A stretch of DNA of 64,000 bases from Thalassia testudinum (Eukaryota; Streptophyta; Magnoliopsida; Alismatales; Hydrocharitaceae): NCBI GenBank assembly GCA_037157565.1, contig JAZHRO010000014.1, positions 101,773,501 through 101,837,500 on the forward strand, read 5' to 3'. Position 1 is the stretch's first letter, and each line of letters begins with the position of its first letter. Under the pieces are notes generated by a model. That model was not told the DNA's origin and ran no database searches. It worked only from the letters and a program-made list of their open reading frames with translations. Position numbers and translations under genes: made by a program. Below, piece by piece: positions 11,590 through 22,135 of the stretch.

Positions 11590-12255
11590 AGCGTATAGTA
11601 AATAACGTGAAAATATATGTACATATGTATGTATATGAGTAAATATATCTATATGTATATAAATGTATAAGTATATATGTATAGATATATATAGATATAT
11701 ATATATTATATATATATATATATAGGTGTATATGTATATATATATATGTATGTATATATGTATATAGCTATGTATATATGTATATAAGTATATATATATA
11801 ATACTATATAGATGTATATATATATATATATATGTGTGTATATATATAAGTATATAGATATGTATATATATATATATGTATATAAGTATATATGTATATA
11901 TATATAAGTATATGTATAAGTATATAGATATATATATATACGTGTATATATATATATATATAGATATATTATATATATGTGTGTGTATACATAAATATAT
12001 AGATATACTATGTATATAAGTGTATATATATATATATATATATGTATGTATATATTATATATAGATGTATATAAGTATATATATGTTACTATATATAACT
12101 ATACGTATAGTGTAAGTGTGTGTGTGGGTGTGTGTGTGTGTCGGTGAAGATGTGTGTGTGTTGGTGTAGTGTGTGTCTGTGAGTGAGTGAAAAAGAGAGA
12201 GAATACGTGAGAGAGAGAGAGCGGGAGAGAGATCAGCAGAGAGAGAGAGAGCGGA
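11590..12255. repeat. TA/TATG microsatellite followed by GT and GA tracts, within LTR
   Basis: More than 500 bp of mixed TATA/TATG/TAAG steps (to about 12115), then TG repeats (12113-12180) and GA repeats (12190-12255). The same array, with length differences, lies at about 22830-23520 in the other LTR. Confidence 0.9.
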
Positions 12256-12702
12256 CTGGAGAGATCGCGAGCGCGGACGATGGCAGCGAGTTAAGACGTC
12301 TGCTCGCGGCGGCGGACGTCTGACGCCGCGTCGTCTGAAGGCGGAGGCGGACGTCTGAAGACGGCGGGTGCGGGCGCGCCTTCGCGCAGGGTTCTGCAGG
12401 CCTGCGCGAAGTCGACGAGCGGGCGATGGCGCGGAGGAGCGAGCGTGGAGGAGGTCTGCAGGTGGTCGCGGAGGGTCGCGGAGGGGGGCAGGGGTCGGCG
12501 TGAGGCCGTAGCCGGCCGCTGCAGTGCGCGCGGCGGCGGGCTACGGGTGCAACTGCGAGGCGGACAGATCCGAGACGGAGGCGGGGAACGCCCTGCAGAC
12601 GCGCGCGGAGGCGGTGAGCGACTGTGGGGACGGTCGCGGAGGGGCGGGAGGACTTGCTGCTGCTGCTGCTGGGCTGCTGTTGGGCTGCTGCTGCCGTGGC
12701 TT

Positions 12703-12718
12703 CAAGCTTCGAAGCTTG
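12703..12718. other. Perfect 16-bp palindrome in element 2 LTR
   Basis: CAAGCTTCGAAGCTTG. It is also present in the right LTR at about 23956. On the minus strand it lies downstream of the TATA box. Confidence 0.75.
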
Positions 12719-12806
12719 GAGCGGCGGCAATGGCGTTAAAGAGAAAAAACGAAGCGAGGGAATGCACCACGCCCACCGGCTCGTCGAAGAGCTGGGCGGT
12801 GGTGCT

Positions 12807-12835
12807 CCCACTGTGGTGGTGTGTACCACAGTGGG
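12807..12835. other. Perfect 11-bp inverted repeat in element 2 LTR
   Basis: Arms CCCACTGTGGT and ACCACAGTGGG flank a 7-base loop. It is unchanged in the right LTR near 24060. It lies about 130-160 bp downstream of the minus-strand TATA box, so it would fold near the 5' end of the element RNA. Confidence 0.75.
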
Positions 12836-12962
12836 TTCTCCTGCTTGCCGGGTGCCTCCTCGACGGAGGGCCGACGTATGGGAGGGAAAGCGGTGGAGAA
12901 GATGGCTGCGGGTTTTTTTTCAGCAGCTGCAGCAGCTGCGTCGCGAGGATGAAGCTGCAGCT

Positions 12963-12970
12963 ACTTATAG
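12963..12970 (-). promoter_or_regulatory. TATA box of element 2 LTR
   Basis: It reads CTATAAGTAG on the minus strand, with a second copy at about 24214-24223. The position gives a U3 of about 380 bp. Confidence 0.5.
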
Positions 12971-13346
12971 AGGAGGCGAGAGTGGTGTGTCGGCTGCAGC
13001 AGGGAGAGGGTGTGCGAGTTGCAGCTATAGGGAGCGGCGTTGGCAGGGAGAAGTGACGGGAAGAAGTGCTGCGGGCTGCTGCATGCAGCTGCGGGAAGAG
13101 TGCAGTCGCGGGAAGGAGAGAAAAGAAGAAATCAAGAGGAAAAATAAAAAGAGGGTGATTTTGCAAGGAGGCACTTGAAGAAAAATGTAACTATGTAGGC
13201 GATTGTTTCACTCCTCTTCCTCTCTTGATTAAATGCATGCATGCAAGTGTTTTTACAAATGCGATTACAGGATCCTATTATGCAATGTTAATGCTAGAAA
13301 ATAGCACAAGAAGGCGTTATTACAGGCGTGTTTTGAGGTGCAAACA

Positions 13347-13360
13347 TATACCCCCATGCC
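13347..13360 (-). promoter_or_regulatory. Polypurine tract of element 2
   Basis: It reads GGCATGGGGGTATA on the minus strand and lies directly against the LTR, with the same sequence as in element 1. Confidence 0.85.
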
Positions 13361-14293
13361 TATCTTTTGCTAGTCCCTAGCAAAATAGTATTTAGAAATG
13401 ATCTTAAGCTGAAGATTTTCTTCTGAGGTGATACAGGTGTGTTTACTATGGAATATTGTGAGAACCAATTGTAAAGAAGACTACCAGTACTTTAAGTCTC
13501 ACATGACATAGATCATCTCTCAACTAACCAGGACTCTTGATATTTAAACCTTAAGTACGATTTCCAGGACCCAGGAGGTTTTTGCCGTACTCGAGAGCTC
13601 AAGAGGTTATGGTTTGTGCATAGTGAAGGATCAAGACTGACCAGATGAACATTAAGACTCAATCCCAGGGTTTCACGAATTTTTAAGTACAGGTTGGTCC
13701 CAGTTTCAGCTCATGTCTTCGAATTGACCCTTAAGATGATGACGGAAAACTCAACTCCCATTTTCTGATTTTTTTTTTTTTTGTGACTCACCGAAAAACA
13801 AAGTATATAGACATTTATGAGATATACTGACTCTTTTAAAACATCTCTTTTCTGATTGATTTTTTTTTTTTTTTTTGGTGGGAGAGTTTCTTTTTGGTGG
13901 AAAGAGTCGCTCCTAAACACAAGACTAAAGCGTGGGATAAAAAGTCTACCTGCGCACACAGGTAAGGACTCCACCTTCCCTAATGAACACTAGGGTTGGA
14001 TCTTATGTTCACCTGGTCTTTCCTGATATGTGTAGTGTGAACCAAGTTTACTTAAGCTCTCAAGAAAAAGCAAACCAACGGATCCTGTACTGGTGTCTCA
14101 GGTACAAGAATACATCCTTAGTTAGGAGAGATCTTGATCTATTTTGTCAATGCTTTAAGTGAATTAAGCCGAGCCTGAGCGAATCAAGCTTTTGTGGCCT
14201 GGAAAGTCATTAAAACAGAGGTTGAATATCCATAAACACTTATTGTCTTTTTGTTTCAGCTTCAAGATCATTATTAAACACCATTTATTATAA

Positions 14294-14324
<31 letters not shown>

Positions 14325-14420
14325 CTTTTCTTTTCTTCTCTTTTTTTTTTTTTTGCATATTTATAAATAGGTGGGAACTGTATAATACCATAACATACCC
14401 GGATCCTATGGATGCCTATC

Positions 14421-14456
14421 CACCCCCCCATGCCAAACAATGCTATGTCCTCATAT
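14421..14456 (-). other. Conserved block B in element 2
   Basis: On the minus strand ATGAGGACATAGCATT is followed by TTGGCATGGGGGGGTG. The purine tract is intact; the CAATG/CATTG palindrome is partly changed relative to element 1. Confidence 0.6.
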
Positions 14457-14616
14457 GCATGCAGGGAAAGGCAGAGGAAGGATGGAAGATCGGGTAACAA
14501 GAGCTGAGGTTCAGGGTATAGATCAGGGTGGAAGGGTGGGTGGATGGTGGGTGGTGAAGAGAAAAGTGAAGTGATTGCGATAGAGGTGTGAAAAGTGATG
14601 GTGGATGGTGAGTGCT

Positions 14617-14642
14617 GTTAGGGTGCCTCCCAACAAGCGCTG
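14617..14642 (-). other. Conserved block A in element 2
   Basis: On the minus strand it reads CAGCGCTTGTTGGGAGGCA, just after the pol stop codon, as in element 1. Confidence 0.6.
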
Positions 14643-14682
14643 AATTTAATGTCCCCAGCTGGACTCAGAATGAGGCAAAGAA

Positions 14683-17600
14683 TTAGTTACCCTCCAGCAG
14701 GGCAACGGTTTCTCCAACGGGGGCAGGTTCATGAGTCAGATAGGGTTTCAAACGCTGCCCGTTGACCGTAAATTTACGCCCAGATTTGGGATCTTCGATT
14801 TCGACGGCCCCATTGGGGAATGGTCTTGAGACCAGAAAAGGACCAGTCCATTTGGACTTTAATTTCCCAGGAAAGAATTTGAGTCGGGCATTATAGAGCC
14901 AAACTTGTTGAGATGGCTCAAATTCCTTCCGCCGAACATGGCTGTCATGAAAAGCCTTAGTGCGCTGTTTAAAGGTTAGAGCAGAATCATAGGCTTCACG
15001 ACGGAGCTCTTCCAGCTCTTGGAGTTGGAGTTTCCTTTCTCGTTCACACAAGTCTGGGTCGAGGTTACATTGGCGAACCGCCCAATAAGCGCGGTGCTCC
15101 AACTCCACAGGCAAATGACAAGGCTTCCCGTAAACGATTCTATATGGAGACATACCAAGGGGAGCCTTGAAGGCGGTCCGATACGCCCAAAGTGCGTCAG
15201 TCAGCTTGTCGGACCAATCCTTACGGTCAGGCCGAACCGTTTTCTGGAGGGTCTGCTTGATTTGCCGGTTCGACACTTCCGCCTGGCCGTTCGTCTGAGG
15301 ATGATACGGGGATGCGATACGATGGTGGACTCCGTACCTCCTCAGAAGTGCCCGAAAAGAAGCATGGGTAAAGTGGCTTCCTCCATCCGAGATAATGGCC
15401 CGAGGGATCCCAAAACGTGCAAAGATATGGTCTTTGACGAATCGGGTGGAGATAACATGGTCAGCACGGCAAGCGGGAATAGCCTCGATCCATTTTGAAA
15501 CATAGTCGACGGCCACGAGGATGAATTCGAAGCCGTTGGATGGAGGAAAGGGACCCATGAAGTCAATTCCCCAGATGTCGAAGATTTCCGCAGCTAGGAT
15601 GTGTTGCAAGGGCATCATGTCACGACGTGCCATTGACCCTAATGACTGGCACCTAGTGCAATGTTTGGCATAAGTGTGCGCGTCCTGGTGAAGGGAGGGC
15701 CAAAAGAAACCGCACTGCAACACCTTGGCTGCAGTTTTCCTCCCAGAGAAATGGCCTCCACAGGCCTGATCGTGGCAGAAGGATAGCACACTGGGGAACT
15801 CACTGTCAGGAATACAGCGACGGATGATTTGATCAGCACCTATCCGAAAAAGAAGTGGATTATCCCAGAAATAATACTTTGCTTCTGCCATGAGACGCTC
15901 GCGCTGGTTTTTAGGCCAGCCACGTGGAAGAGATCCAGAAGCAAGGTAATTGGCAATGTCGGCATACCACGGTCCACTTGCCACATTTATTGCCAATAGG
16001 TGCTCATCAGGAAAAACTTCATTAATTGGCAGAGTAAGTCCAATATGGTCAGGGTCCAGTCTGGAAAGGTGATCAGCCACAACATTCTGGGCTCCGACCT
16101 TATCACGAATCTTAATGTCAAATTCCTGGAGCAGAAGGATCCAACGAATCAGTCTAGGCTTGGCATCCTTCTTGTGCATGAGATGGCGAATGGCCGCGTG
16201 ATCAGTGAAAACAATAACGTGAGAGCCTAGAAGGTAAGAATGGAATTTCTCCAGCCCAAAGACGACTGCCAGTAGTTCCTTTTCAGTGGTAGTATAATTA
16301 CGCTGGGCCTCGTCCAACGTCTTACTGGCGTAGTATACCACGAAGGGGTGTCTATCGCGTCTTTGTCCCAGGATGGCTCCGACTGCAAGGTCTGAAGCGT
16401 CACACATAAGTTCAAAGTCGAGGGACCAATCAGGCGGCTGGAGAACAGGGGCCTTGGTGACAGCATTACGCAGCTGCGTGAAGGCTTGTATACAGTCAGG
16501 GCCCATGTCGAAGGGCACGTCGGTTGATAGGAGATGAGTTAAGGGTCGAGAAATTTTGGAGAAGTCTTTGATGAATCTCCTATAGAAACCGACGTGTCCC
16601 AAGAAGGAGCGGATTTGTTTGACAGAACCAGGCACAGGTAAATCAGCAATGATATCGAGCTTAGCTCTGTCAACCTCGATACCCCTATCGGAGATGATAT
16701 GTCCAAGAACAATTCCCTCGTGCACCATAAAATGACTTTTTTCCCAGGAAAGTACGAGGTTTACATCAATACATCTCCTAAGGATGCGAGTCAGGTTGGC
16801 AAGACATTCGTCGAAAGATGGTCCAAAGACTGAAAAGTCATCCATGAAGACCTCGAGAAAGTCACCCACCATGTCATGAAATATCGCCAGCATGCATCTC
16901 TGGAAAGTTGCTGGCGCGTTACAAAGTCCGAACGGCATCCTTCTAAAGGTGAAGGTGCCGAAAGGGCAGGTAAAAGTGGTTTTCTCTTGGTCTCGGGGGT
17001 CTATTGCCACCTGGTTATATCCTGAGAATCCATCCAGGAAGCAGAAAAATTTATTTCCCTCTAACCGCTCTAGGATTTGGTCAATAAATGGTAGCGGGAA
17101 GTGATCTTTCTTGGTTGCAGCATTGAGTTTCCTATAATCTACACACACTCTCCAAGATGTAGGAGTGCGTGTAGGGATGGATTCGCCCCTGTCATTGACA
17201 CGGATGGTGAGTCCTGCCTTTTTGGGCACAACGTGAATCGGACTCACCCAGGGGCTATCGCTGATCGGGTAGATTATACCCGCATCCAGCCACTTAATGA
17301 TTTCATTCTTAACGACCTCCCGCATGTTAGGGTTGAGACGTCGTTGCATCTCGCGAGAAGGTCGAGCCTCCTCCTCCGTATATATACGATGAGTGCAGTA
17401 GGAGGGACTAATACCAGATAAGTCTGATAAAGACCATCCAATAGCTGCCTTGTGTTCTAGGAGGACCTTAGTTAGTTTGCACTCCTGCTCCATGGTTAAT
17501 TTTGAACTGATGATTACAGGGAGCGTTTCATTTGGTCCCAGGAAAACATACTTGAGTGTATTAGGCAGCACTTTTAGCTCGGGAGTGGATGGGGAAGGAT

Positions 17601-18543
17601 CTGGCATTTCTTGGGACGAGAGTGTCCCAGACGGGTAGGAGAATAAGTTAGGAGGAAGAAACTGGCCTTCAGATTGGCCAAGAAGAGGGGCTTCTTGGAT
17701 AGATGGATCCAAAAATGAATAGCCCCAGTGAGAAGTATATGGGCTCAAGGTCCCAGTGTGGATTTGTAAATCCGCCTGATTTGGCGGGGAAGAAAGGGCA
17801 ATTCGGTCTTCATGAGTATGGACCGACAGTGAGTAGCCCGGATATGACTCAGACCACGAGGTATGGGAAGCGGAGAAAACCTCGTCAGAAGTCTGGCCAG
17901 GAGAAGGTACTGGACAAGGGAGGGATTGGGGAACGTCACAGTATGCGTTGGTCAGGCAGTTATCAGTGTTTATAGGTAATCCGCAGCAGTCCGAATAGGT
18001 CCCAATTAGTCCGATACACGCGCTGACGGCCATGTCCTCGTCAGATGTGTCATCCTCAATGCAATCGCAATCAAAGTTCTTGGCTGCCTTGAATATGTTA
18101 AGCTTGAGCTTCTCAGATCCAACGGCAATCTCAATACAGCCCGACTCGCAGTCGATGTGGGCGCGGGCTGTGGCCAAGAAAGGTCGACCGAGGATGATCG
18201 GACAATCAGAAAGTGAACTAGGAACTTCCATATCTAAAACAAGAAAGTCAACAGGAAAACAGAGACTGTTGACCCTAACCACCACGTCTTCCACCACACC
18301 CTTCGGGATTTTGACAGAACGATCTGCCAACTGTAACGTGACAGGGGTGGGTTTCAGATTTCCCAAGGAAAATTTTTTGAGCATGATGGTCGGTATGAGA
18401 TTGATGGAAGATCCTAGATCAAGCAAGGCACGGTTAAAACTGCAGCCTTGGATGCTACAGGAAATCAGTGGTGTGCCCGGATCTTTCTGCTTCGGTGGTA
18501 AGTTTGACAGTATAGCACAACTCGCATGAGGCGAGAGAACCAC
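14683..18543 (-). CDS. pol: Element 2 Pol polyprotein (PR-RT-RH-IN)
   Basis: An open frame of 1286 codons counted from the first ATG. Protease has LDLGSS with Asp42. RT spans about residues 330-660, with the first catalytic Asp in FCFLDG (504) and FMDD (568-569). RNase H has MCDASD (Asp715), TEKE (Glu754) and TDH (Asp781). Integrase has an HHCC finger (His924, His931, Cys962, Cys965) and a DD35E core of Asp994, Asp1053 and Glu1089, then a KWTGPF motif in the C-terminal part with no chromodomain. Every catalytic residue I looked for is present, so the enzymes look functional. The frame is continuous with gag through a single TGA 24 bases upstream of this ATG. Translation probably does not start at this ATG, which is only about 40 codons before the protease active site; a Gag-Pol fusion by readthrough, or one disabling mutation, is more likely. 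The role is reverse transcription and integration in virus-like particles. Confidence 0.96.
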   Translation of the reverse strand: MVLSPHASCAILSNLPPKQKDPGTPLISCSIQGCSFNRALLDLGSSINLIPTIMLKKFSLGNLKPTPVTLQLADRSVKIPKGVVEDVVVRVNSLCFPVDFLVLDMEVPSSLSDCPIILGRPFLATARAHIDCESGCIEIAVGSEKLKLNIFKAAKNFDCDCIEDDTSDEDMAVSACIGLIGTYSDCCGLPINTDNCLTNAYCDVPQSLPCPVPSPGQTSDEVFSASHTSWSESYPGYSLSVHTHEDRIALSSPPNQADLQIHTGTLSPYTSHWGYSFLDPSIQEAPLLGQSEGQFLPPNLFSYPSGTLSSQEMPDPSPSTPELKVLPNTLKYVFLGPNETLPVIISSKLTMEQECKLTKVLLEHKAAIGWSLSDLSGISPSYCTHRIYTEEEARPSREMQRRLNPNMREVVKNEIIKWLDAGIIYPISDSPWVSPIHVVPKKAGLTIRVNDRGESIPTRTPTSWRVCVDYRKLNAATKKDHFPLPFIDQILERLEGNKFFCFLDGFSGYNQVAIDPRDQEKTTFTCPFGTFTFRRMPFGLCNAPATFQRCMLAIFHDMVGDFLEVFMDDFSVFGPSFDECLANLTRILRRCIDVNLVLSWEKSHFMVHEGIVLGHIISDRGIEVDRAKLDIIADLPVPGSVKQIRSFLGHVGFYRRFIKDFSKISRPLTHLLSTDVPFDMGPDCIQAFTQLRNAVTKAPVLQPPDWSLDFELMCDASDLAVGAILGQRRDRHPFVVYYASKTLDEAQRNYTTTEKELLAVVFGLEKFHSYLLGSHVIVFTDHAAIRHLMHKKDAKPRLIRWILLLQEFDIKIRDKVGAQNVVADHLSRLDPDHIGLTLPINEVFPDEHLLAINVASGPWYADIANYLASGSLPRGWPKNQRERLMAEAKYYFWDNPLLFRIGADQIIRRCIPDSEFPSVLSFCHDQACGGHFSGRKTAAKVLQCGFFWPSLHQDAHTYAKHCTRCQSLGSMARRDMMPLQHILAAEIFDIWGIDFMGPFPPSNGFEFILVAVDYVSKWIEAIPACRADHVISTRFVKDHIFARFGIPRAIISDGGSHFTHASFRALLRRYGVHHRIASPYHPQTNGQAEVSNRQIKQTLQKTVRPDRKDWSDKLTDALWAYRTAFKAPLGMSPYRIVYGKPCHLPVELEHRAYWAVRQCNLDPDLCERERKLQLQELEELRREAYDSALTFKQRTKAFHDSHVRRKEFEPSQQVWLYNARLKFFPGKLKSKWTGPFLVSRPFPNGAVEIEDPKSGRKFTVNGQRLKPYLTHEPAPVGETVALLEGN

Positions 18544-18567
18544 CGGATTCTTAGTCTTCTTTGACTG

Positions 18568-20724
18568 TCACCTGGGTGTTGTGTAGTCTTTGAAAAATCG
18601 AGCGACAGTAGGTATGTGGTCGATTGCCTCGAGCAGCGGTACCTTGATTTCTACATCCCTGAACAAATTACGTAGGTTGTCAAAGGCCTGCGTATTTTTC
18701 TTTTTGCCTTTTGGCTCCCTTAGTAGAGCCTTAGGGAATGGGACTGATTCTGGCACAAGTTTTGGTGCATCATCCTCTCGCGAATGCGGTATGCATCCCG
18801 AATGAGAGGGCGAAGAAGAAGATGGGCCAAGATCAGGTCGAGGCGGATCGACGGTCTGCTTACCGCTCCTCGTAGTGATAGCATTGGACGATGCGGGTCC
18901 AGTGGGATCATACGGTGGAGGAGGGTTTGCAATGGGGATATAAGAGTGTGGTGCTGTAGCAGGATTAGCCTGAAATCCCGGTGGAATGCTCGGAGCTTGC
19001 AGAACTTGATTAACCTGTCCCTGAGAAGGTCGTACCTGTGGTTGAGAACCACGGGGCACGAAACTTCGCGGGTTTGGAACAGGTTGGGCGGGAAGAGTGC
19101 CCTGAGATCGAGTCGCCATGCATAGTTGACTGATCTCGGCGTTCTGCTGCGCCAATTGGTGCTGAAGAGAGGTCATGTTCTCTTCATGGCGCTTTGACAT
19201 TTCCGTCATCATTCGCATCAATTTGTCAAGAGGGCTTGATGCGTGTTCAGTTTGTGGTACGCAAGGGCCTGATGAATGATTTGCCATAGGATTAAACTGG
19301 ACCCTTGGGATGACGGGTGCGGACGGTCGCATTGGTCCACCCGCGGGGTTTTGGCGCTGCGGGTTGTTGGACCATGCGAAGTTCGGATGATTACGCCACC
19401 CTGGGTTATAAGTGGCAGAGAACGGGTTGTTCCCCAGGGCGCAAGCATCTTCTATGCCAGAAGACGCGTCCGCATGTAGATATGCGTCTGAGCACACGGA
19501 GGCTTGGTCCTCCGTGTCGAAATACTGGCTCGCAGAAACCAGTTCCACATGACTTACCGAGTCGCTTGGCGCGACACTCGGTAAGGAAGGTCTAACGGGG
19601 TTTCTCGGGATAAGCCTGGTATTAGAAGAACTTGGATTGTGACGAAGTGGTGAAGAGGTGGTGTTTGCCATAGATCGGGCGGGGTTGGCCAGAAGCTCGT
19701 CCAGCTTCTTGTGCACGACGGAGACTTCATCCAGTTTTTGTGCAATAAGGCTTAGATCAGTGGATGAATGGGAGGGTCCCGTGTCAACTTCGTGGACATT
19801 TCGGGGCTGGCTGGTACGATTAAAGGCGACAATGGAAGCATTGTTCATCGAGTTTTCACTCATATTTTCAAACAGCTCGAATGCTCCATTCTCGTCTTTA
19901 TTCATAAAGCTCCCTCCGCAGGAAGCGTCTGCAATCTGCTTCAAAGTCTCATTTAGCCCATAGTAGAAAATCTGGGCTATATGCCACTTAGGCAGACCGT
20001 GGTGTGGACACTTCCTGAGGAGGTCGTTATACCTCTCCCATGCCTCATGAAATTGTTCGCCGTTTTGTTGCGTAAATGAAGTGATAGCACGGCGAAGCGC
20101 ATTGGTCCGCCCGATTGGGAAGAACTTCTTGAGAAACGCTGTTCGCATTTCTTCCCAAGAGTGGATGGTTCTCCCAAGGGTGCGTAACCATTGCGACGCT
20201 TTATCCCGTAATGAAAACGGGAACATCTTCATGAGGACTATAGATAACCCGACATTTCTTGGTTTAACGGTTTCAGCAAGTCGGGTTAGGTCTTCCAAGT
20301 GGAGAAATGGGTCTTCACTTGCAAGACCATGAAAGTGAAAATTGATTAGGCCAATTATGTTTGGTTTTAATTCAAAGTCGTCCCCGCCCATGGGGACCCG
20401 AATTTGTCCTATGGTCTCTGTAGTAGCGGGATTCTGATAAGAGCTAAGAGACCTAGGCTCCTCCCGTTCGGGAGGGTTCTGCATTTCCTCCAATGTTTCC
20501 CGAATAGCTTCGATTTGCTCATTATACATTTCCATTTGGGCTTGGAGGCGGGTTATGGGACCTAAGGCTCCACCACCTGGTGGGTTCTGAGGGCGGTTTC
20601 CTCCCTCGGGATTTGGGGGTGGGCGTGCAGCCATGTTTGTGGAGGAGGAGGACGATTCGACTTGTTTTCTAGATTTATCAGTCAATTCAAATAGTTCAGG
20701 GTTTTGTGACCTCCTCCCAAACAT
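18568..20724 (-). CDS. gag: Element 2 Gag
   Basis: An open frame of 718 codons starting MFGRRSQNPELFELT, a start shared with elements 1 and 3. The capsid-like part (about residues 100-300) has FHGLASEDPFLHLEDL, DKASQWLRTLG, FFPIGRTNALRRA and KCPHHGLPKW motifs. A later stretch has YNPGWRNHPNFAW. It is followed by a Pro/Gln-rich segment, a probable helical stretch (MTEMSKRHEENMTSLQHQL) and TTRSGK. No CCHC zinc knuckle is seen. It ends at TGA (18568-18570) after YTTPR. Downstream codons continue in the same frame into protease with no further stop. It builds the virus-like particle and packages the RNA. Confidence 0.95.
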   Translation of the reverse strand: MFGRRSQNPELFELTDKSRKQVESSSSSTNMAARPPPNPEGGNRPQNPPGGGALGPITRLQAQMEMYNEQIEAIRETLEEMQNPPEREEPRSLSSYQNPATTETIGQIRVPMGGDDFELKPNIIGLINFHFHGLASEDPFLHLEDLTRLAETVKPRNVGLSIVLMKMFPFSLRDKASQWLRTLGRTIHSWEEMRTAFLKKFFPIGRTNALRRAITSFTQQNGEQFHEAWERYNDLLRKCPHHGLPKWHIAQIFYYGLNETLKQIADASCGGSFMNKDENGAFELFENMSENSMNNASIVAFNRTSQPRNVHEVDTGPSHSSTDLSLIAQKLDEVSVVHKKLDELLANPARSMANTTSSPLRHNPSSSNTRLIPRNPVRPSLPSVAPSDSVSHVELVSASQYFDTEDQASVCSDAYLHADASSGIEDACALGNNPFSATYNPGWRNHPNFAWSNNPQRQNPAGGPMRPSAPVIPRVQFNPMANHSSGPCVPQTEHASSPLDKLMRMMTEMSKRHEENMTSLQHQLAQQNAEISQLCMATRSQGTLPAQPVPNPRSFVPRGSQPQVRPSQGQVNQVLQAPSIPPGFQANPATAPHSYIPIANPPPPYDPTGPASSNAITTRSGKQTVDPPRPDLGPSSSSPSHSGCIPHSREDDAPKLVPESVPFPKALLREPKGKKKNTQAFDNLRNLFRDVEIKVPLLEAIDHIPTVARFFKDYTTPR

Positions 20725-22108
20725 GCACTACCGCAGGAAGAATTGGGGAGATGAGAAGGGAAAAGGGATGAGAGAAATGACGCCGCAAAGGTACACTTGA
20801 TTACAAATCAATACAGTCAAGTTCCTAACCTCTACAGTGTGCCCTTAGACCTAAAGATCTAAGTTACCTACTATCACGAACTACGGAACCGAATGAGAGC
20901 ACCGCGGAACCACCGGGCCAGATTGAAAGGCCGTTTGCCCCAGTCTTAGACACCCGATAGCACGCGGGAACTCTTACCAGCACGTAGTCGCTACACACAG
21001 GTAGTTAGACCTCCAATCCTTAGTAAGGGTCAAGTTACTACCAGTTTTAATTAGAGGCTTAGGGTCAAGTGCTTTTGGAATGTGAAGGGCGTTGTTTACG
21101 GGTAATGCCCAAGTGATTGCTTTTAAGAGTGTGTAAGAACAAGCATGCAACGGGGAAATCTCCCCGAATTGAAGTTTTTATTGGCGAATGGTTTTTAGAG
21201 TTCAGCCTTAAGTAGTATGAATTTTAGGGTTTTGCTGAATTACCGATTCAACCAATCTCCGGGTTTTTGCAAAAATACAGGTTTTCCTTCTAAAACCCAA
21301 GAAACCCTTCTTCAATTATCAGTTAGTTAATGCATGCTTAAAATGCAATGGGCTACCCTAAATGGAGATTTCTAAGTGTGGATGCAGGAATCAGTTTTAT
21401 ATCAATGTGACAGGGAGCCAAAGCACTTCAATTCAAGTGCTCCCAATCACTAGAAATGATTTCCACACACAAGGCTTCAACCAAAAGATAAAGAAAATAA
21501 AATTGTTGGGGTTGAAGTATTCAGGATCGAATCACGGGCAAGTTTGAAAAGTCATGGTGGGGTTGGAATCAACTCAATTCCAAGTCTCCCCACCAAAAAT
21601 GTGATCCTAAATTAAAGATAAGTGAGGCAAAAGAGGGATACAAGCAATCTTTTTCTTTGCCTCAAAGAATACTTCCCACGGCGAAAAATCTAAGAATCAA
21701 GATTCTCGGATTTTCGCTATGCGAAGTAAGGCGGGAAATCCCAGGACAGTGGGAGTGAAGACAACCAATCAATCAAGTGAATTTTAATCCACTTGCCCTC
21801 AAGAAATCCCAAGAAGTTTTTCTAGTTTTTAGTTTTTAAAATTTTTTTTTTTTTTTATTGTGGTGGCAAGTTAACCCTAATTTGATGAGAAAAGAAAACC
21901 TACTTGTTCGGCAACGTGTGCGAAGCTCCAATGCGATGTCGACGTCTTCACGCTCTCGTTCCCGCCTTGGATCTGCTCACGTCCTCGACTTCGTCAGCCT
22001 TCTTCTCCTTCCACCAGGTTCACCTGCACACCAAAAAACAACAATACCCGTGAAGAGAGAAGAGACAAATTTAAAGGAATTGGATAGAAACTTACTCGAA
22101 AGCGCACC
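20725..22108 (-). other. Element 2 untranslated leader
   Basis: It lies between the primer site and gag and has no supported ORF. A T tract lies at about 21840-21858. Confidence 0.75.
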
Positions 22109-22126
22109 TCCCCGGCAGCGGCGCTA
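22109..22126 (-). promoter_or_regulatory. Primer binding site, tRNA-Asp type (element 2)
   Basis: On the minus strand TAGCGCCGCTGCCGGGGA matches the tRNA-Asp complement at 16 of 18 positions, nine bases from the LTR. One of the two mismatches lies near the primer 3' end. Confidence 0.8.
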
Positions 22127-22135
22127 GAAAAGTCA

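Larger units (their letters stand above)
10918..13346 (-). repeat. Element 2 3' LTR (left copy)
   Basis: It starts TGATGAGTCGG and ends GTGCAAACA on the plus strand (TG...CA) and aligns throughout with 22136-24599. On the minus strand U3 is short, with the TATA box at about 12966, so the transcribed part is about 2 kb. It includes a long TA-rich microsatellite, GT and GA tracts, a GC-rich part, and two inverted repeats (12703-12718 and 12807-12835). Confidence 0.95.
13361..14682 (-). other. Element 2 post-pol non-coding region
   Basis: There is no coding frame above background. It contains several T tracts and a short TA repeat (about 14294-14360), plus conserved blocks A (14617-14642) and B (14421-14456). 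Confidence 0.75.

Noticed and set aside
12233..13178. Several overlapping 150-200 codon frames on both strands in element 2 LTR
   Set aside because: They lie in GC-rich LTR DNA, repeat in the second LTR with frame changes, and have no recognisable features.
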